DNA of 64,000 nucleotides from Siphonodentalium dalli (GCA_032622095.1 CP136064.1:170382310-170446309); one strand, 5' to 3'. Shown: positions 1-12,579, counted from the stretch's first letter. Numbers and translations are program-made. Notes: generated from the sequence alone by a model not told the origin.

Positions 1-44
1 TCTTTGATCTCGTGAGATGTGGCGCTAATCTATTGAAGATATTG

Positions 45-640
45 ATGTTTTTTTGCAGTGTGATAAGCATTGGGACATATATGTATGGCATATTATCACG
101 GAGAGTGCAGCAAATTCCATAAATCTAACTAGTCTTTATACCACAAGGGTGTGCACTTCGGTGTATGTGTAACATTCAATAATTAATCACAATGTCCAAT
201 GAAACTACCATACACTGCATGGCGAAACATTACTTTGTGTGTTGCATGACCAAAATTATTATATTTTGTCCGGACAGTTGGATGTTGGATAAGCTAAAAA
301 ACAGAAATTTAACCATTGGGTTTGACTTGCGTTGAAATGACCAATACATCATGCAGATGGATATTTTAATGATCTGTGTACCTTTAAAGATACTAAACAA
401 CATGAATGTACATTAATAATACTTATGTTCACTCCTATATGGTTATCCAATATGTTGCTTTCGTCGTGGTATGTTTTGGAGTTGCGGCCATTTTGACAGC
501 CATTTTATGGCCGCGATTGTATTATTTTCTGTCCGTGTCACTCTATTCGCTCCGTTGCTCCAATTTCACACATAGTTGTACAACTACGAAATCCCTATGC
601 CATAACATATCGTATACTTACCTTAATAATTTACGTTAGA
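45..640 (+). pseudogene. Decayed copy of a small secreted/membrane protein gene
   Basis: This stretch aligns base by base, with small indels, to the reverse complement of about 61.5-62.14 kb. An ATG at 45 lies where the other copy has a GTG, but the first reading frame breaks within about 25 codons. A second block from 433 encodes a hydrophobic run (SYMVIQYVAFVVVCFGVAAI) almost identical to the transmembrane exon of the other copy. Here a roughly 10 bp insertion near 505 changes the frame, and the AG splice acceptor of the other copy reads AC. Most differences in the hydrophobic block are silent or conservative, which suggests it once coded for protein. The family is not recognised. I read it as a pseudogene, but a functional gene with different splicing is possible. 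Confidence 0.45.
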
Positions 641-1270
641 ACCCACCCCTATTCAGGGCGCTGTAGAACAATTTCCCCAAAGCGGATTTTAGCGGATTTT
701 GGATACGTTATAAATGAAGATCTCCTCTTTCCAACGATACCAAATTTAGCTTGTTAAGATTTTTTTCCTGGTAGACCTTATATTTTCAGCCCGACAGCCA
801 GACTATATCTTGGCATTGACAACGACAAGACATTCATTATTTATGATATTATATCGAACATTGGTGTCAATTCTCTCACAATTTATGTGTCTGATTTACC
901 GTGAATTTTGGAAATCGGTCTCAGATTTTACAACTTACGGCATTCTTTTGACGATGGCACGGGAACATAACTATTGTTATTAGTTACATCTAACAGCATC
1001 TCTTATTCATGCAATTATTTCTATAAATACGTCATTAGCAAAGACATTTTTGGCGAACGTTTAGCAAACGGAAAGGAAGTTATAAATAACGTCTACTGGC
1101 ATTACCAAATTAGGACTGGTCACTTGCCAACTAAACGGACAAACTATTAAATACATTCGATAGCTATGATCGGACATTTGTAAGATCATTGCATTTCACC
1201 AATAAATCTAATGATATCAGGGGCAGGTCAGGAAAAAAATTACGGATACAAGGTGGAAATTTTGTGTTTT
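641..1270. other. No gene seen; short dispersed-repeat motif
   Basis: The segment around 675-760 ('gcggattttggatacgtt...') is a repeat also seen inverted at 61.40-61.50 kb and direct at 63.37-63.49 kb. Nothing else coding is visible in this AT-rich stretch. Confidence 0.4.
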
Positions 1271-1277
1271 TCAGTTT

Positions 1278-1380
1278 TGGGGACCCACCACCCCGGGAGC
1301 GTAAGTTTTTTTCCACCCATGTCTGGGACACCCACCCTGGACCGTAAGTTTTTTCCACCAGGTCTGGGACCCCCACCCCA
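1278..1380. repeat. Two-unit minisatellite, about 48 bp
   Basis: Two degenerate direct copies share 'gtaagtttttt(t)ccacc' followed by 'tgtctgggac' or 'ggtctgggac' and a C-rich tail. Short, low-copy and non-coding. Confidence 0.5.
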
Positions 1381-1389
1381 AAATTGATG

Positions 1390-2930
1390 AAAATCTTGTA
1401 AATTCTACTAAATAATGTGTTGTTGACAGAGTAAGGGTCTCTCATTGTGTCTGCACCGGAACTGAGAGAACGCTGATTAAGTACACCCACAAAAAATAAA
1501 CAAACAAAGCACACGGTTGAAAAATATGCCAACAAAACCAGTGACAAAACCTTTAAAAACCAAAATATTTATGGTTATAAAGGTAAAATACCCAATTTAA
1601 CAGGATAGTTGTGTACCTTGTTAACAATAGGTTAAAATATGTGTATGTGTAAAGTAAAAACACCATCAATTTGATTAAATAAACACAGTTCCAGTCCTCT
1701 CCATGTGGGAAATCACTGGTGAGCAATGAGCATTCTAGGCGAGTGGCGAGTGGCGAGTAGCTCTCCTACAAAATGTCGAGGCGAGTAGTATCTCAGCAGG
1801 AGATGCCAAAGGCATCCCCCGAAGCCCTGACGGGGGAGAGTACGGGAGGGGTCAGGGGGCCTCCCCGGAAAATTTTGAAAATTAGATGCTCTGAGATTGA
1901 ATCTGGAGCCTTTTAATGCTCCAATCAGTGAACAACACGTTATTATGTGACTTAAGTCACTGTAGCCATGTATCGACATCGACCTCGTACTTCGACCCCT
2001 GTATTATCGTTTATTCAATATCTTGACTGATATCATTAATATAAACAAATGAGGCCAACGGTTTTCGGCTTTTTGACAGCAAATCAATCTAATGGGTCAT
2101 ACATTACCAGGATTTTATTTAAAAGTACTAGGGTTTCCATTGGGATTTCAAGGAATGAGGGAACCAAGAACTTTTAAGAACCAAGAACCAATATGAATTT
2201 CTATGTTAGTTAAGTTATGTATTTTATTGTATTTATGTTACATTATTTATGTTGTATGCAGTTGTATACAGTTTTATATTTTATATCTCACTCTGACCAC
2301 TCATGAGATACTTCCGGTATTCACTCAAAACACGCAAGTATCCTCTATGTATAATAAGTTTTAAAAAGCCATGATAAACTATGAGAAAAGATGAGAATGG
2401 ATTTATTTTCATTGCAATTTTTTTCCTCGACCAAAACCGGACCCACCCCATGGTTTCAACTGTTAAAAGGGAAAAATTGTGGACAAAAAATTAAAATATA
2501 GAGCCCCCCTCACTTGTATAAGGCTATAGCATGCACTAAGATATGAATCTGATTATTTTTCAATTCATTTTGAAGCTGTAATTTGTCTTAGAAATGATTT
2601 TGGAAAAAAATTGCATAACATCAGAAAAAATCTGCATTCCGGGCTCGGGATACCCACCCACCCGGTCCTTGTATCCTGTAATTTTGTTCCGCCCCCCCCC
2701 CCTGATGATATACCGATATTGCAACAAGTATAGTACAAGGTATAGTTTCAGATTAGCCGTATCTTCAGTCAGCAACCCAATTTCGCGAAATAAGTTTGTT
2801 ACTGTAAATAGAAAAAGAATAGTAGGCATTTAGGAATCCTACTGGGGTACTATCGTAAAATAGTATAGCAGTGTGCAGCCAATAAGAATGCGAGAAAGTC
2901 ACGTGAGATATCTACTATATATTTTGAGAA
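1390..2930. other. No gene seen; dispersed-repeat debris
   Basis: No frame shows protein character. The segment 1,797-1,905 ('gacgggggag...gggggcctccccgg' then 'aaaattttgaaaatt') has the look of a dispersed repeat. A C homopolymer lies near 2,692-2,701. Confidence 0.35.
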
Positions 2931-2935
2931 CTCCG

Positions 2936-2937
<2 letters not shown>

Positions 2938-2976
<39 letters not shown>

Positions 2977-2984
2977 GTATATAT
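2938..2984. repeat. (TA)n/(TG)n microsatellite
   Basis: Alternating TA and TG dinucleotide runs. Further simple sequence follows: an A-rich tract at about 3,050-3,090. Confidence 0.9.
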
Positions 2985-4284
2985 ACTTTATAGAATCGAA
3001 AAAAAATTAATTAAAAAGGCCAGTAAATTAAAATGGCACAATTAACTCATTGAAAAAAAAAAATTTAATTAAAAAAAAAAAAAAAAAATATTTTAAATTG
3101 TCATGTTTCTGACGATTGCCGCCAGTGGCGGGCTAACCTGCTAGTAATATATATATATAGATATCGTCAGCATATAAACTGAACACAGGGGCTTGCAGCG
3201 CAGTGTGCTAACAACCACACTTCCCTTATGTGCCGTCCCTATATACGCTCTTAAGTTGCCAGCTATTTTATAGGCCCTATAGCTGGGGGGGGGGGGTCTA
3301 GAAAAATATTGCAGACACAGGGTCAAACAAAATAATTTCCACTACCGGTCCACCCATCCTATGCACAGGTCCCCAGAACAAAAACTGACCCACCTCCAGT
3401 GTTTCTTAATCCTATAAGATTAAGTATTACTGAGGTGGGCCAAATGTGCCTGTGCCTCTGCAATTTTTTCCAGGCCAACCTTTTTGGACCCACCCCCAAA
3501 AATCACATTAAATAAAATGAGTGTCAATGACACCGTAGCTCAACTTGGAAAGGGAATAGTTGCAAGTGTTACAGTCAATGGAGTAATTAGGAATGCGGAA
3601 AGCTGAAATGTCTAAGTAATACTAGATTATCATCACGAAGATATATATATAAAATAAAATCCAAGGTGGCCGCTGGCGGCTATGTTTTCCAATGAATAGC
3701 AAAAACATTTGATAGCTCCAATCTAGTAGATCACAAAAATCTCTTTGCACATCCCTCTTATGTTGAATTTTGCAACTGGTACCAGTACTTCAAGCTCTCA
3801 GACTTTTGAAAATTACCAACCTGACACCCCCATAAAGTTAAAATGTATGGCCAATTCGGTCCAACAGTTTAAGCTGAAGTAGGAACACATGGACTGTTGT
3901 TTTAAAAACATACATGTTGGAAAATTAAACCAAACTATGAGAACAATTCTAACTTATTTTGGGTGTGAACATCTAACCTACAACTAATGTTGTATCAGGC
4001 ATGAAATTTTCAACTGTTTAAATTTTGATCAAAGTAGGGGGTCAAAACTCCTATCCCTCTACACTCCCTACCCATTGACCCAACCCAGGCTGCATAGAAA
4101 AACAATATTATACCAGTACCAAACGGCATAGAGGAGAGTTAAATCTCTTATCCCTGACCCTATTAGAACAAATGTGAGACCCATTCATCTAGTAATATCA
4201 ATATACACCCCAATATCCAATATACCCCAATTTTTCAGGATATGGTTTCACCTGGATAAGTGGTGGTTAAGAACAAAATATTGG

Positions 4285-4410
4285 AACAGCCAAGTCTGTA
4301 TTTAGTGTGTCTGACCTTTGCAGAATAAGGTCCCCAAAATGTGAATTTAATGACACTATTCCGCAAGGTGTACTAGCATCACCAAATCCCCCCTATGGGG
4401 ACCTCATTTC
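4285..4410. repeat. Foldback-MITE family fragment ('gcagaatgaggtcccc')
   Basis: Shares 'tttagtgtgtctgac', 'ttgcagaataaggtcccc', 'tagcatcaccaaat' and 'ggggacctcatt' with copies at 4.83, 46.29, 49.52 and 61.16 kb. The opposing 'aaggtcccc' and 'ggggacctcatt' blocks are the arms of a hairpin. This copy is diverged and incomplete. Confidence 0.6.
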
Positions 4411-4449
4411 CTAAAAATGACCCCATTTGAAAACAATCTGAAGCCCGGT

Positions 4450-4730
4450 CACCAACGCCCCTTCATACCAAATATCAGCTATATAGGCCCAATGGTTCTT
4501 GAGAATAATTTGTTTTAAGAATTACTATGGAGGGAAAGAGTTATGGCCCTGGCTTCGCACCTATTTGAGCTGATGGACTTATTTGAACAAATCTGATTGT
4601 GAATCACCTATGGAACATGTACACTGAAATATCTAAACACATTCGGTCTTTAATATGGAGAAGAAAACAATTGTTGATCGACGGATGGATAGACATCCCA
4701 ACAGAGAGACGGATAGAAGGACTGCCTGAA
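4450..4730. repeat. Dispersed repeat with 'agagttatggccct'
   Basis: Shares 'agaattactatgg', 'gggaaagagt', 'atttgaacaaatctga' and the phrase 'aaatat...cggcccaatg' with 58.09-58.29 kb. It ends in a GAC/GGAT-rich tail ('gacggatggatagacatc' type). Non-coding; family name unknown to me. Confidence 0.5.
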
Positions 4731-4829
4731 AGACAGAAGACAAATTCGATCCAATATAGCCCCCAATTTTTCTTTGAAACATCAGGGTATGATTTCATCT
4801 GGATAAGTGGTGGTTAAGAAAATAATATA

Positions 4830-5075
4830 AAACAGCCAATTCTGAATTTAGTGTGTCTGACATTTACAGAATGAGGTCCCCCAAGGGTGAAATTAATGAC
4901 ACTATTCCACAAGGCGGGCTAACATCACCGAATTCACACTCAGTCTGATTAGGCCTCAACAGCCATGGGAAACCTAGGAGCAGATTGAAGTTCTACAGTT
5001 GAATTTGGTGATGCACACCCATTGAGCACCTCAATTATGCATTTTATCTTCTGCAAATTAGGGGGACATAGAAAC
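4830..5075. repeat. Foldback-MITE family copy
   Basis: Second local member of the 'gcagaatgaggtcccc' family, in the same orientation as the copy at 4.29 kb. It extends through 'cctcaacagccatgggaaac', which matches 46.42 kb ('cctcaactgctatgggagac'). Confidence 0.6.
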
Positions 5076-5219
5076 TGAACAGAAGGGAACAAGAGCACGC
5101 CGTCGGGGCGTGGCATAATACGCCCGTTTCTGGAATACCAAGCAATTATGCCAGTGTATATGATCTGATTGACAGATATAAAAGAAAATACCACCTTCAA
5201 GTAATTATGCTAGTAAAAA

Positions 5220-5893
5220 CCCAGATAGCACACCCACGTTGGGCCAACGTCATTTCTATCGTTGGGCCAACGTTGGCCCAACTATGGCTGTTGCCGCTGG
5301 CTCGGCGTCGGCTCGACGTCGGATCCCGTCGTCGACTCGACGATGGTTCGACGTCGAGCCGACGTTGGTGCGCCGTCGGGCACCCGACGTTGAAACGACG
5401 TCGAACCAACGGTAAATTCTACTAACAATACGACGTTGGGCCAACGTTGGGCCAACGTCATTTCTATCAACGTTGGAATCCAACGTTGGGCCAACTATGG
5501 CTGTTGCCGCTGGCTCGGCGTCGGCTCGACGTCGGATCCCGTCGTCGACTCGACGGTGGTTCGACGTCGATCCGACGGTGGTGCGCCGTCGGGCACCGAC
5601 GTTGAAACGACGTCGAACCAACGGTGAATTCCACTAATAATACGACGTTGGGTCAACGTTGGACCAACGTCATTTCTATCAACGTTGGAATCCAACGTTG
5701 GGCCAACTATGGCTGTTGCCGCTGGCTCGGCGTCGGCTTGACGTCGGATCCCGTCGTCGACTCGACGGTGGTTCGACGTCGAGCCGACGTTGGTGCGCCG
5801 TCGGGCACCCGACGTTGAAACGACGTCGAATCAACGGTGAATTCCACTAAGAATACGACGTTGGGGCAACGTTGGGCCAACGTTGTGTTTGGG
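5220..5893. repeat. GC-rich minisatellite, about 212 bp period, 3 units
   Basis: Three head-to-tail units carry nested 'acgttgggccaacgt' palindromes and CGACGT-rich blocks. The block is far more GC- and CpG-rich than its surroundings. It opens with CCCAGATAGCACAC (5,220-5,233). It closes with a possible degenerate inverted end ('gtgtttggg', to 5,893). All six frames are open for long stretches only because the sequence is repetitive. Likely a non-autonomous transposon with internal tandem repeats. Confidence 0.75.
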
Positions 5894-8370
5894 CATTGAC
5901 AGGGACGGATCGAGGCTCCATTCGTAGGGTCGATTCCCCTCATATTAGGGCGTCCTTATAAAATTAACATCCGATGAGATACAACATACCAATAAATTTA
6001 AAGTCCCACATAATGTTTGCAACTTCAAATATTATAATTGGAAACAACATTCAATTTCACAAATATGAAACCAGAATAAAATGAAACATATAGAAAAAAA
6101 AGTGTATGCCGATTTAAATAAAGACAAAATGACATGTCATTAGTTGTTGATTTTAAGAATCTTGACCATCTACTCACTCTAAAGAAAAATATTTTGTATT
6201 GGTCTCCTGAATAAAGTTATCGAAAATGCTACATATTTTTGTTAGCTTATATATCCCTTTACCATACAAAAGAAATGTCTTAATTTGAAACGGCTCAAAG
6301 TACATATGATTAAATTAAACCTAGTAATTGCTCATTTACGTACCAGTGCTATTATATAGAGGGAACTCTGTGCATGGTGATATACAATGTCACATAAGAA
6401 AGAATATCGCGTTTTTGCAATCCGTTTTCTAATTAGTCCATGATACTGTAGATTCTGATTATATAAATTCAATACATGCATGTACAGCAATTAATTTTAT
6501 CTGTTGACATATTATGAAATGAGCAATTACTAAACTTATTTGTATCTATGCACATATGTATGCCACTTGTTGCATATGTTGGAATGATTTATCTGGGAGA
6601 AATTAAACCCATGGATCCATAAAGATTAATTTATGTATACAAAACCCAACATATTATATGAAATATAATATTTTCATCATTCCATGATCTGTCATGAACT
6701 GGATTCAGTGTACTCATGGCTCATGCATATATGTATGCAGGAACTTGGCTTGTATGAAGCAACTGTTTTGTAGGACATTGATTGACAATTCTTCTGAACA
6801 AATCATATCGCGAGAGAAACCATTTTATATTCACCTCCTTGAATATCTGGAAGTTACCATTTTCATAGGTTATCATTACGTAATTATTAATAACTGATGT
6901 ATCAGATGTATAACTGCCACAACAAGATGAACACACATCATCCTTTCAGTGCCGATTATCGATACACCGATGAATGCCGAGTTTTTTTTTGCATCCGATT
7001 GAATGCACAACACAGGACAAGTAAGAATTTCCATCCAAGTGAATAACCATAAACTGACGAATTCATGTCGTACATGGTGTTATGTCGGTCGCACTGGTGT
7101 CAGTCGTGCAATAATATTCACAATATAACGATGTGCAACACGATATAGACCATGCTGCCATGATGCTGGAATACTGGTACATGTAAGTTCATATCCACAA
7201 GCCGTTGATGGTTTCGACAGACGAGTAAACTTTGATAGAATCCGCTTGTATAGTACCGTAGCTTATACACAAAATATCCAGATCCAAAAACCGGATAGCA
7301 AGTAAATAAGTCCTGAAGGAAACAGAGAATAACGTTAGCCCAAAGCATTTTCTGTGGGCAGCTTGACATTGTCACACACTGTACACATCTTGATATATAA
7401 GAACCAGACCAATCCGGAAAATTCCTACACGCATTTGCATGCACGAGAGTACTTTAATTATTTGACCGGTTGCCAATAATATATATAAATATGTATGCAT
7501 ATGCATGGTACTTTAATTAATCGAACGGTTCCCGATAGTATATATAGGTACCATACCTTTGCACGTGGTACGTAATCGTTACATATACAGGTCTCGAGGA
7601 ATTCGTGAGTTGGAAGGACTTGAGCACGTGCTGATGACACCGACGCCGGTAGGCGGATGTGTTATGCGCGCGCGAAGTTTTTCTCAACTCATGAATATCT
7701 CTGAGAACAGCAGGTAATTATCTTATATACCCAATACCCAGGATCGTCTCAATCAAACAATTGGTCACGGATTATCAAAACTCGCTAAGCCTACGTACTG
7801 CTCACTCTCGTCGGTGTCAATTTCTAGCAAAACTGTCAATCAGTTCATTAATAAAATTGCACAGATCCCACAAGAGCCAGCGCATGGTAAGTTTCTGCTT
7901 ATTGGAAATTTTCACCAGCAAATATGAGACCGAACATATTAGTAAATTCGCAAGATATCGAGTAATTATTTTAGCATGTTTTGAATTGTTGTCAGCCGTA
8001 TCATCAACGATAAAGAGTGAAAACTTGTGTTTCAATGCCCATTTACTAGTACGATGAATATTAAACAGCGGTTTGAAAACTTGCTTTATAAAAAATCTCA
8101 GCATTTGGTGACAAATCGGAATGGATATGAAGAGCGGGGTTTGAGAACGGGGGGGGGGGTAATATGTCAGGGACTTTGACAGAAGCCTTCCTTTTTTGAG
8201 GGGTTAAATTGCAACCACCCGTGAACCAATCTGTTTTCCCAACTTGACCAAGTTTCATCTGGTCTCCCATTCGATGCTGAGTTTGAAATCCAACACACTA
8301 CCATTTAATAGCTATAATATAGTCTTTGTAGAAAATAATATAATGTACTCTAAATATTACATATCTGTTG
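5894..8370. other. No gene seen
   Basis: AT-rich sequence with short open frames only and no recognisable domain, splice-bounded exon or RNA gene. A G homopolymer is at about 8,150. Confidence 0.35.
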
Positions 8371-8374
8371 GGAA

Positions 8375-8592
8375 CCGAAACTATCCAGACGATCTCAGAA
8401 AGATTTTGCCTGAAATTCAACTTATGATATTGAAAATTCCAAATCTTGAAATTAGCTCACCGCATAATAATGACCAAAACGATACTCATTAGAAATTTGG
8501 AAATGTAAACTATAGAAATGATCTCAAACAGATTTTGCCTAAGATGTTCAACTTATAAAGTTATTGAAAATTTAAAATGTTGAAATTATCTG
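8375..8592. repeat. Degenerate tandem repeat, about 129 bp, 2 units
   Basis: Two units share 'gatctca', 'agattttgcct', 'ttcaactta', 'ttgaaaatt' and 'ttgaaatt'. Related phrases ('ttattgaaaattcc', 'cgccacatccat') recur to about 8.9 kb, so a larger degenerate repeat field is likely. Confidence 0.5.
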
Positions 8593-8599
8593 GGGGGGG

Positions 8600-10150
8600 G
8601 GGGGGGGGAGGGGTAATACCTCGACCTCTATCGCCACATCCATGTTGCGATCACCCTAATTATTTGTTCTAACCCACAACCTCCTGGAGTGGGCAATCTT
8701 ACTGTCAGGTCAGGGACAATACGGGTAAGGTTGTCCCGCCCCATTAACTTTGACCAAAATGTTCAACAGTTAGGCATTTCATGACTGACACGACATTAAT
8801 TTAAGTTATTGAAAATTCCAAAATGTTGAAAAGTTTGACAAAAATTGGGGAGGGGTGGTAACACCTCAATGTTCAAACCCCTGTCGCCACATCCATTTTT
8901 GCACACATTACCATATTTATTCCAACCCACATTGTCACAGAAATTAAATTCTTACTGTCAGGGGCGTGCGGACAACGGGGGTGGGGGCTTGACAACAGCA
9001 TGTTGATAGCAGACCGCCTTTCTGCCAAACTGCTCTAAATGTAGGCCTACTGGTTAGAACAACAAACTATTTCAGTTGGTAGCTTGGTGAGCCCCAATCC
9101 AAGTAATTAATTGATATGAATACCTCAGACAAAATATGGGATGGGTAATATTTGTTTATCGGTAAAAAATGCCCCATATGTATCGCCAAAATTATTTAAA
9201 ATTTCCAAAAGTTGTGCATGTCGCCACCCCCTGCATGCCGTCACGTCCCACATATCCCCAAAAAGTTAAATTACCCGCCCAATAATATCTAATCATGTCT
9301 ATTATTGGGGGGGGGGGGTGTCCACATTTATGTTTTAGGGACACGCGGCATTTAATACAGTGACAACGTCCATTATGTAGTCATTGGTCGTTTGTGGGGG
9401 ATGCATCAATACACAAATTGACCCCAACCAAATACATAAATCCTAATATTACTCAACGTTACGACTATAGGTCCACACTACAGCTGAAATAATTATTGTG
9501 ACACAGTGTGACAACGTAATAACTTCAAATCAAACTACGAGAACAATCTCGACCTATAATAGTGTTGGTGTGACCGTGCGAAAGTTCCAATTAATGTTGT
9601 GTCATGTATGAAATATCCAACTGTTGACAATTTTGACCAAAGTTGTGGTGGGGTGGGGGATGCGAGACACACGTGCAACACCCCTGCCGCCATGTCCCTA
9701 AATCCATGTATTATCACACATGGATCGTGAAATTTAGATAGTAATTAGAATGACATTTTCTTCCTCATACAGTCGGATGCCATCACACGAAACTGACATA
9801 AATTTATTTGTTTTCGTTTCTGACAATTGAAGGGTTAAACTTCAAATTCAAACTTTAAGTTGGTTGTGGAGGAAATGAATCCGACGACGCACGCTTATCG
9901 TTGAAATACCAAGTTATTCGGCATGATATTCTCAACTAAAGTACTTACCGGTACTTCTTCGGGTCCCTATAGCTGGTGATGGTGTTCCGTGGTGCATTAT
10001 CCAAATAATAATCCATTAAACCGAGAAGCTCACTCAGAACACAAATGCAAGTTCAGTCAATAAACCAAAGCGTTATTTGAAAAAGTAACACGCGACCAGT
10101 TAAGAATGACGTTAAAATGACGCTACGACGTAATCGACCGATTTCTCCAC
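8600..10150. other. Repeat-like intergenic DNA, no gene seen
   Basis: Repeated phrases such as 'cgccacatcc' and 'gaaatttcc/caactgtt' and G homopolymers (8,593, 9,309) recur. No protein-coding signal. Confidence 0.35.
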
Positions 10151-10156
10151 ACTATG

Positions 10157-10650
10157 ACCAACGTTGGGCCATCGTTGGTCCAACGTCGACATCTAACGCA
10201 CCTACTAACCTCACATATCGCCTAGTGCGTTACGTTTTCAACGTCGGGCCAACGTTAAACCAGCGGTAAAACCAACGTTGCCCCAACGTTGGTTGTCCAA
10301 CGTCGGGCCAACGTAGCCATGTTTGAAACGTGCAAAATCTGACGCATGTCGACGTTGCGCCATCGTTGTCCCAACCACAAAATCCGACGTTGCGCCAACG
10401 TAATTATTCCAACAAGTCGACGTTGGGCCATCGTCGTACCAACCACAAAAGCCGACGTTGGGCCAACGTAATTATTCCAACGCAAGTCGACGTTGGGCCA
10501 TCGTCGTACCAACCACAAAAGCTGACGTTGGGCCTACGTAATTATTCCAACGCAAGTCGACGTCGGGCCATCGTCATACCAACCACAAAAGCCGACGTTG
10601 GGCCAACGTAATTATTCCAACGTTGGCCCAACGTACGTGTGCTATCTGGG
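10157..10650. repeat. GC-rich minisatellite, 70 bp period
   Basis: At least four 70 bp units are marked by 'gtaattattccaac' at about 10,400, 10,469, 10,539 and 10,609, each with 'gacgttgggccatcgt'. It closes with GTGTGCTATCTGGG (10,637-10,650), the exact reverse complement of the 14-mer that opens the 5.22 kb minisatellite. It is therefore the same family, in opposite terminal orientation. Confidence 0.75.
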
Positions 10651-10947
10651 AAGACCATTCCCTTCATTTGTGTATCAACACTAAAATTGTAATTCATACA
10701 AACATTCATACACATCCTGTAAATGAGACTAGAGTGTAGTATCAATCAATATGTTGGTAAAATATGTCACTAAGCTATGATCTGATATACATGTATTATA
10801 CATGTATATGCATGCCCATACTTATTATCATTATATGGCATTATAAATATGATCTATAACAATTGTTTAATGATATATTTAATTATATACTAATTTTGGA
10901 GTTAATACGGGACCCATAGTTGAACAGATGTGAATATGGTTATTTCA
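10651..10947. other. AT-rich gap, no feature seen
   Basis: Lies between the minisatellite and the broken end of the retroelement. Contains TATA-rich simple sequence only. Confidence 0.35.
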
Positions 10948-11706
10948 TTACCCTAATGAATAACTGATACCCCAAAAGTATATAGATCTGTTTTTCGATT
11001 TTTCCCGGTCCGAATATAGATACTCCAATTGTTTTTTGTCAATGAAGGTTTGATCCAGCAAGCGTTTTAGAATGTGATTAAATCTATAGGTGTTTTCTTT
11101 CCAAATTGGTGCGATCAAAGGTGTATAATGGTTTGTGTTGCTTTGTTGGCACATCGCCTCTTTAATGTAGTTATCTTTAGAAAGAATGACGACCGCACTG
11201 CCTTTGTCACATGGTTTAATAATGATGTTTTTATTGTTGCGCAGTTTCTTAAGAGCAGTTCTCTCGTTATTTGTGAGGTTGTCCTCTTGGTGAAATTTTT
11301 GTATGTTTGAAACGTCAGATTTGACTTGTTTAGCTACTTCCGAAATACAGGAAGGAACTTTGCTTGGTGAAGGAGCCAAACCCGATGGATATTTAAAAAG
11401 ATTTTTACCACCCACCGAGTTTCTATATCGATAAGCTTTGGCTGTTGTATCGAAAAAGTGTGTGCTTGCTGGAACTCCCTTCATTTCCATATGGTATATA
11501 CCGTCCTCCATAACAATGACCTTTCCGTCGCCCGCATCAAGAGTTTTAGGTTTTGGTTTCATTTCTGATGGGGTGGGGCAAAATGTCAGGCCATGTGTTA
11601 ATAAAGATTTCTCACCAGTTGTCAGAGTAAGGTGCGGAACCAGGTTGATTATTTCAGTCCCTAGGCCGACCCTATCTGCATGGCTGGTGCCTTTTTGAGG
11701 AATTAG
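10948..11706 (-). pseudogene. Penelope-like reverse transcriptase, N-terminal part, 3' truncated
   Basis: The frame is open on the minus strand from 11,706 to a stop at 10,948 (252 codons); its first ATG is at 11,562. Early in the frame is a 'NLVPHLTLTTGE...LLTHGLTFCPTP' block, then 'NIIIKPCDKGSAVVILSKDNY', then 'HYTPL'. It ends at 'EKSKNRSIYF', just where such proteins continue into a 'LPKIHK'-type motif. This order is typical of the N-terminal RT region of Penelope-like retroelements. The catalytic RT motifs and any GIY-YIG nuclease are absent, so the copy was cut off near 10,975. The frame overlaps the upstream hydrolase ORF in the -1 register, so the true N-terminus is probably reached by frameshifting rather than from ATG 11,562. 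Family assignment is from memory of the motifs. Confidence 0.7.
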
Positions 11707-12543
11707 TTTAAAGACTGGTCGATGAATGGTTGCCAGCCCTTGTAGATTTTCTCAGCTGTCTCTGTCGTCCAATGGATGTTGTCATGAATGACTTTAAAAT
11801 CCTCTGGCACAATTGCTGGGATGACTTGGCAATTTCTGGTTTTCTTTGCCTTATCGTTGAGGTTTTGGATGACAGTTTGTTCCCTGCAATATAACTCAGA
11901 AGAGAAATTGATTTCCTGACAGAGAATTTTGGCATTAGGGAACACTTTACCGATATGCGATACCAAATTGCTGAAAACGCACATTGCTGCGCTGCCATCG
12001 TCTTTCTTGTTGTTTCGGTCCTGTTTCCAGCTGTCTCGGTCGTTGATCCCCATGTTGAGAATGATGGTTTTGATCGCCAATTCCTTGTGATTCCGCGAAA
12101 GTAGTCGGTTTAGCATGCTCCTGAAATGCTTAAGAGAGCCGCCCGGGTATGATACCACGGTGGCGTTAGCGGGTGGATCAACATCAATATTGGAAACGTT
12201 AGAAGAGCCCCAAATTAAAACAGGAGTTTTAAGAAATTTAGGTAGACACCAATCCATTTTATCCCCCGATAGAGGTACAGGTTGCCTGAATTTAGAGAAT
12301 TTAGTGGAAAACTTACGATTGCCCTTATTCTGGACGAATTTAACAGTTGGCGACTGGATTGGTGACGGGGGTGTTACCATCGATGCATTGGGATCGGCGT
12401 TCGAGCGGGCTGGCGAATGTCTCTTCTTGTTGGTTGATGATTTGCCGATCGGTGTTGATTTTCGTTTTGGAGATGCTGGTTGTCGCGAATTCGGTACTGG
12501 CTGGCTGGCATCATATGCATGTGTGTGTTCATGTATATGTGTG

Positions 12544-12579
<36 letters not shown>

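Noticed and set aside
5207-5943. Arg-rich frames in the 5.2-5.9 kb minisatellite
   Set aside because: Open in nearly all frames because of CGACGT repeats with few stop codons; no protein character beyond repetition.
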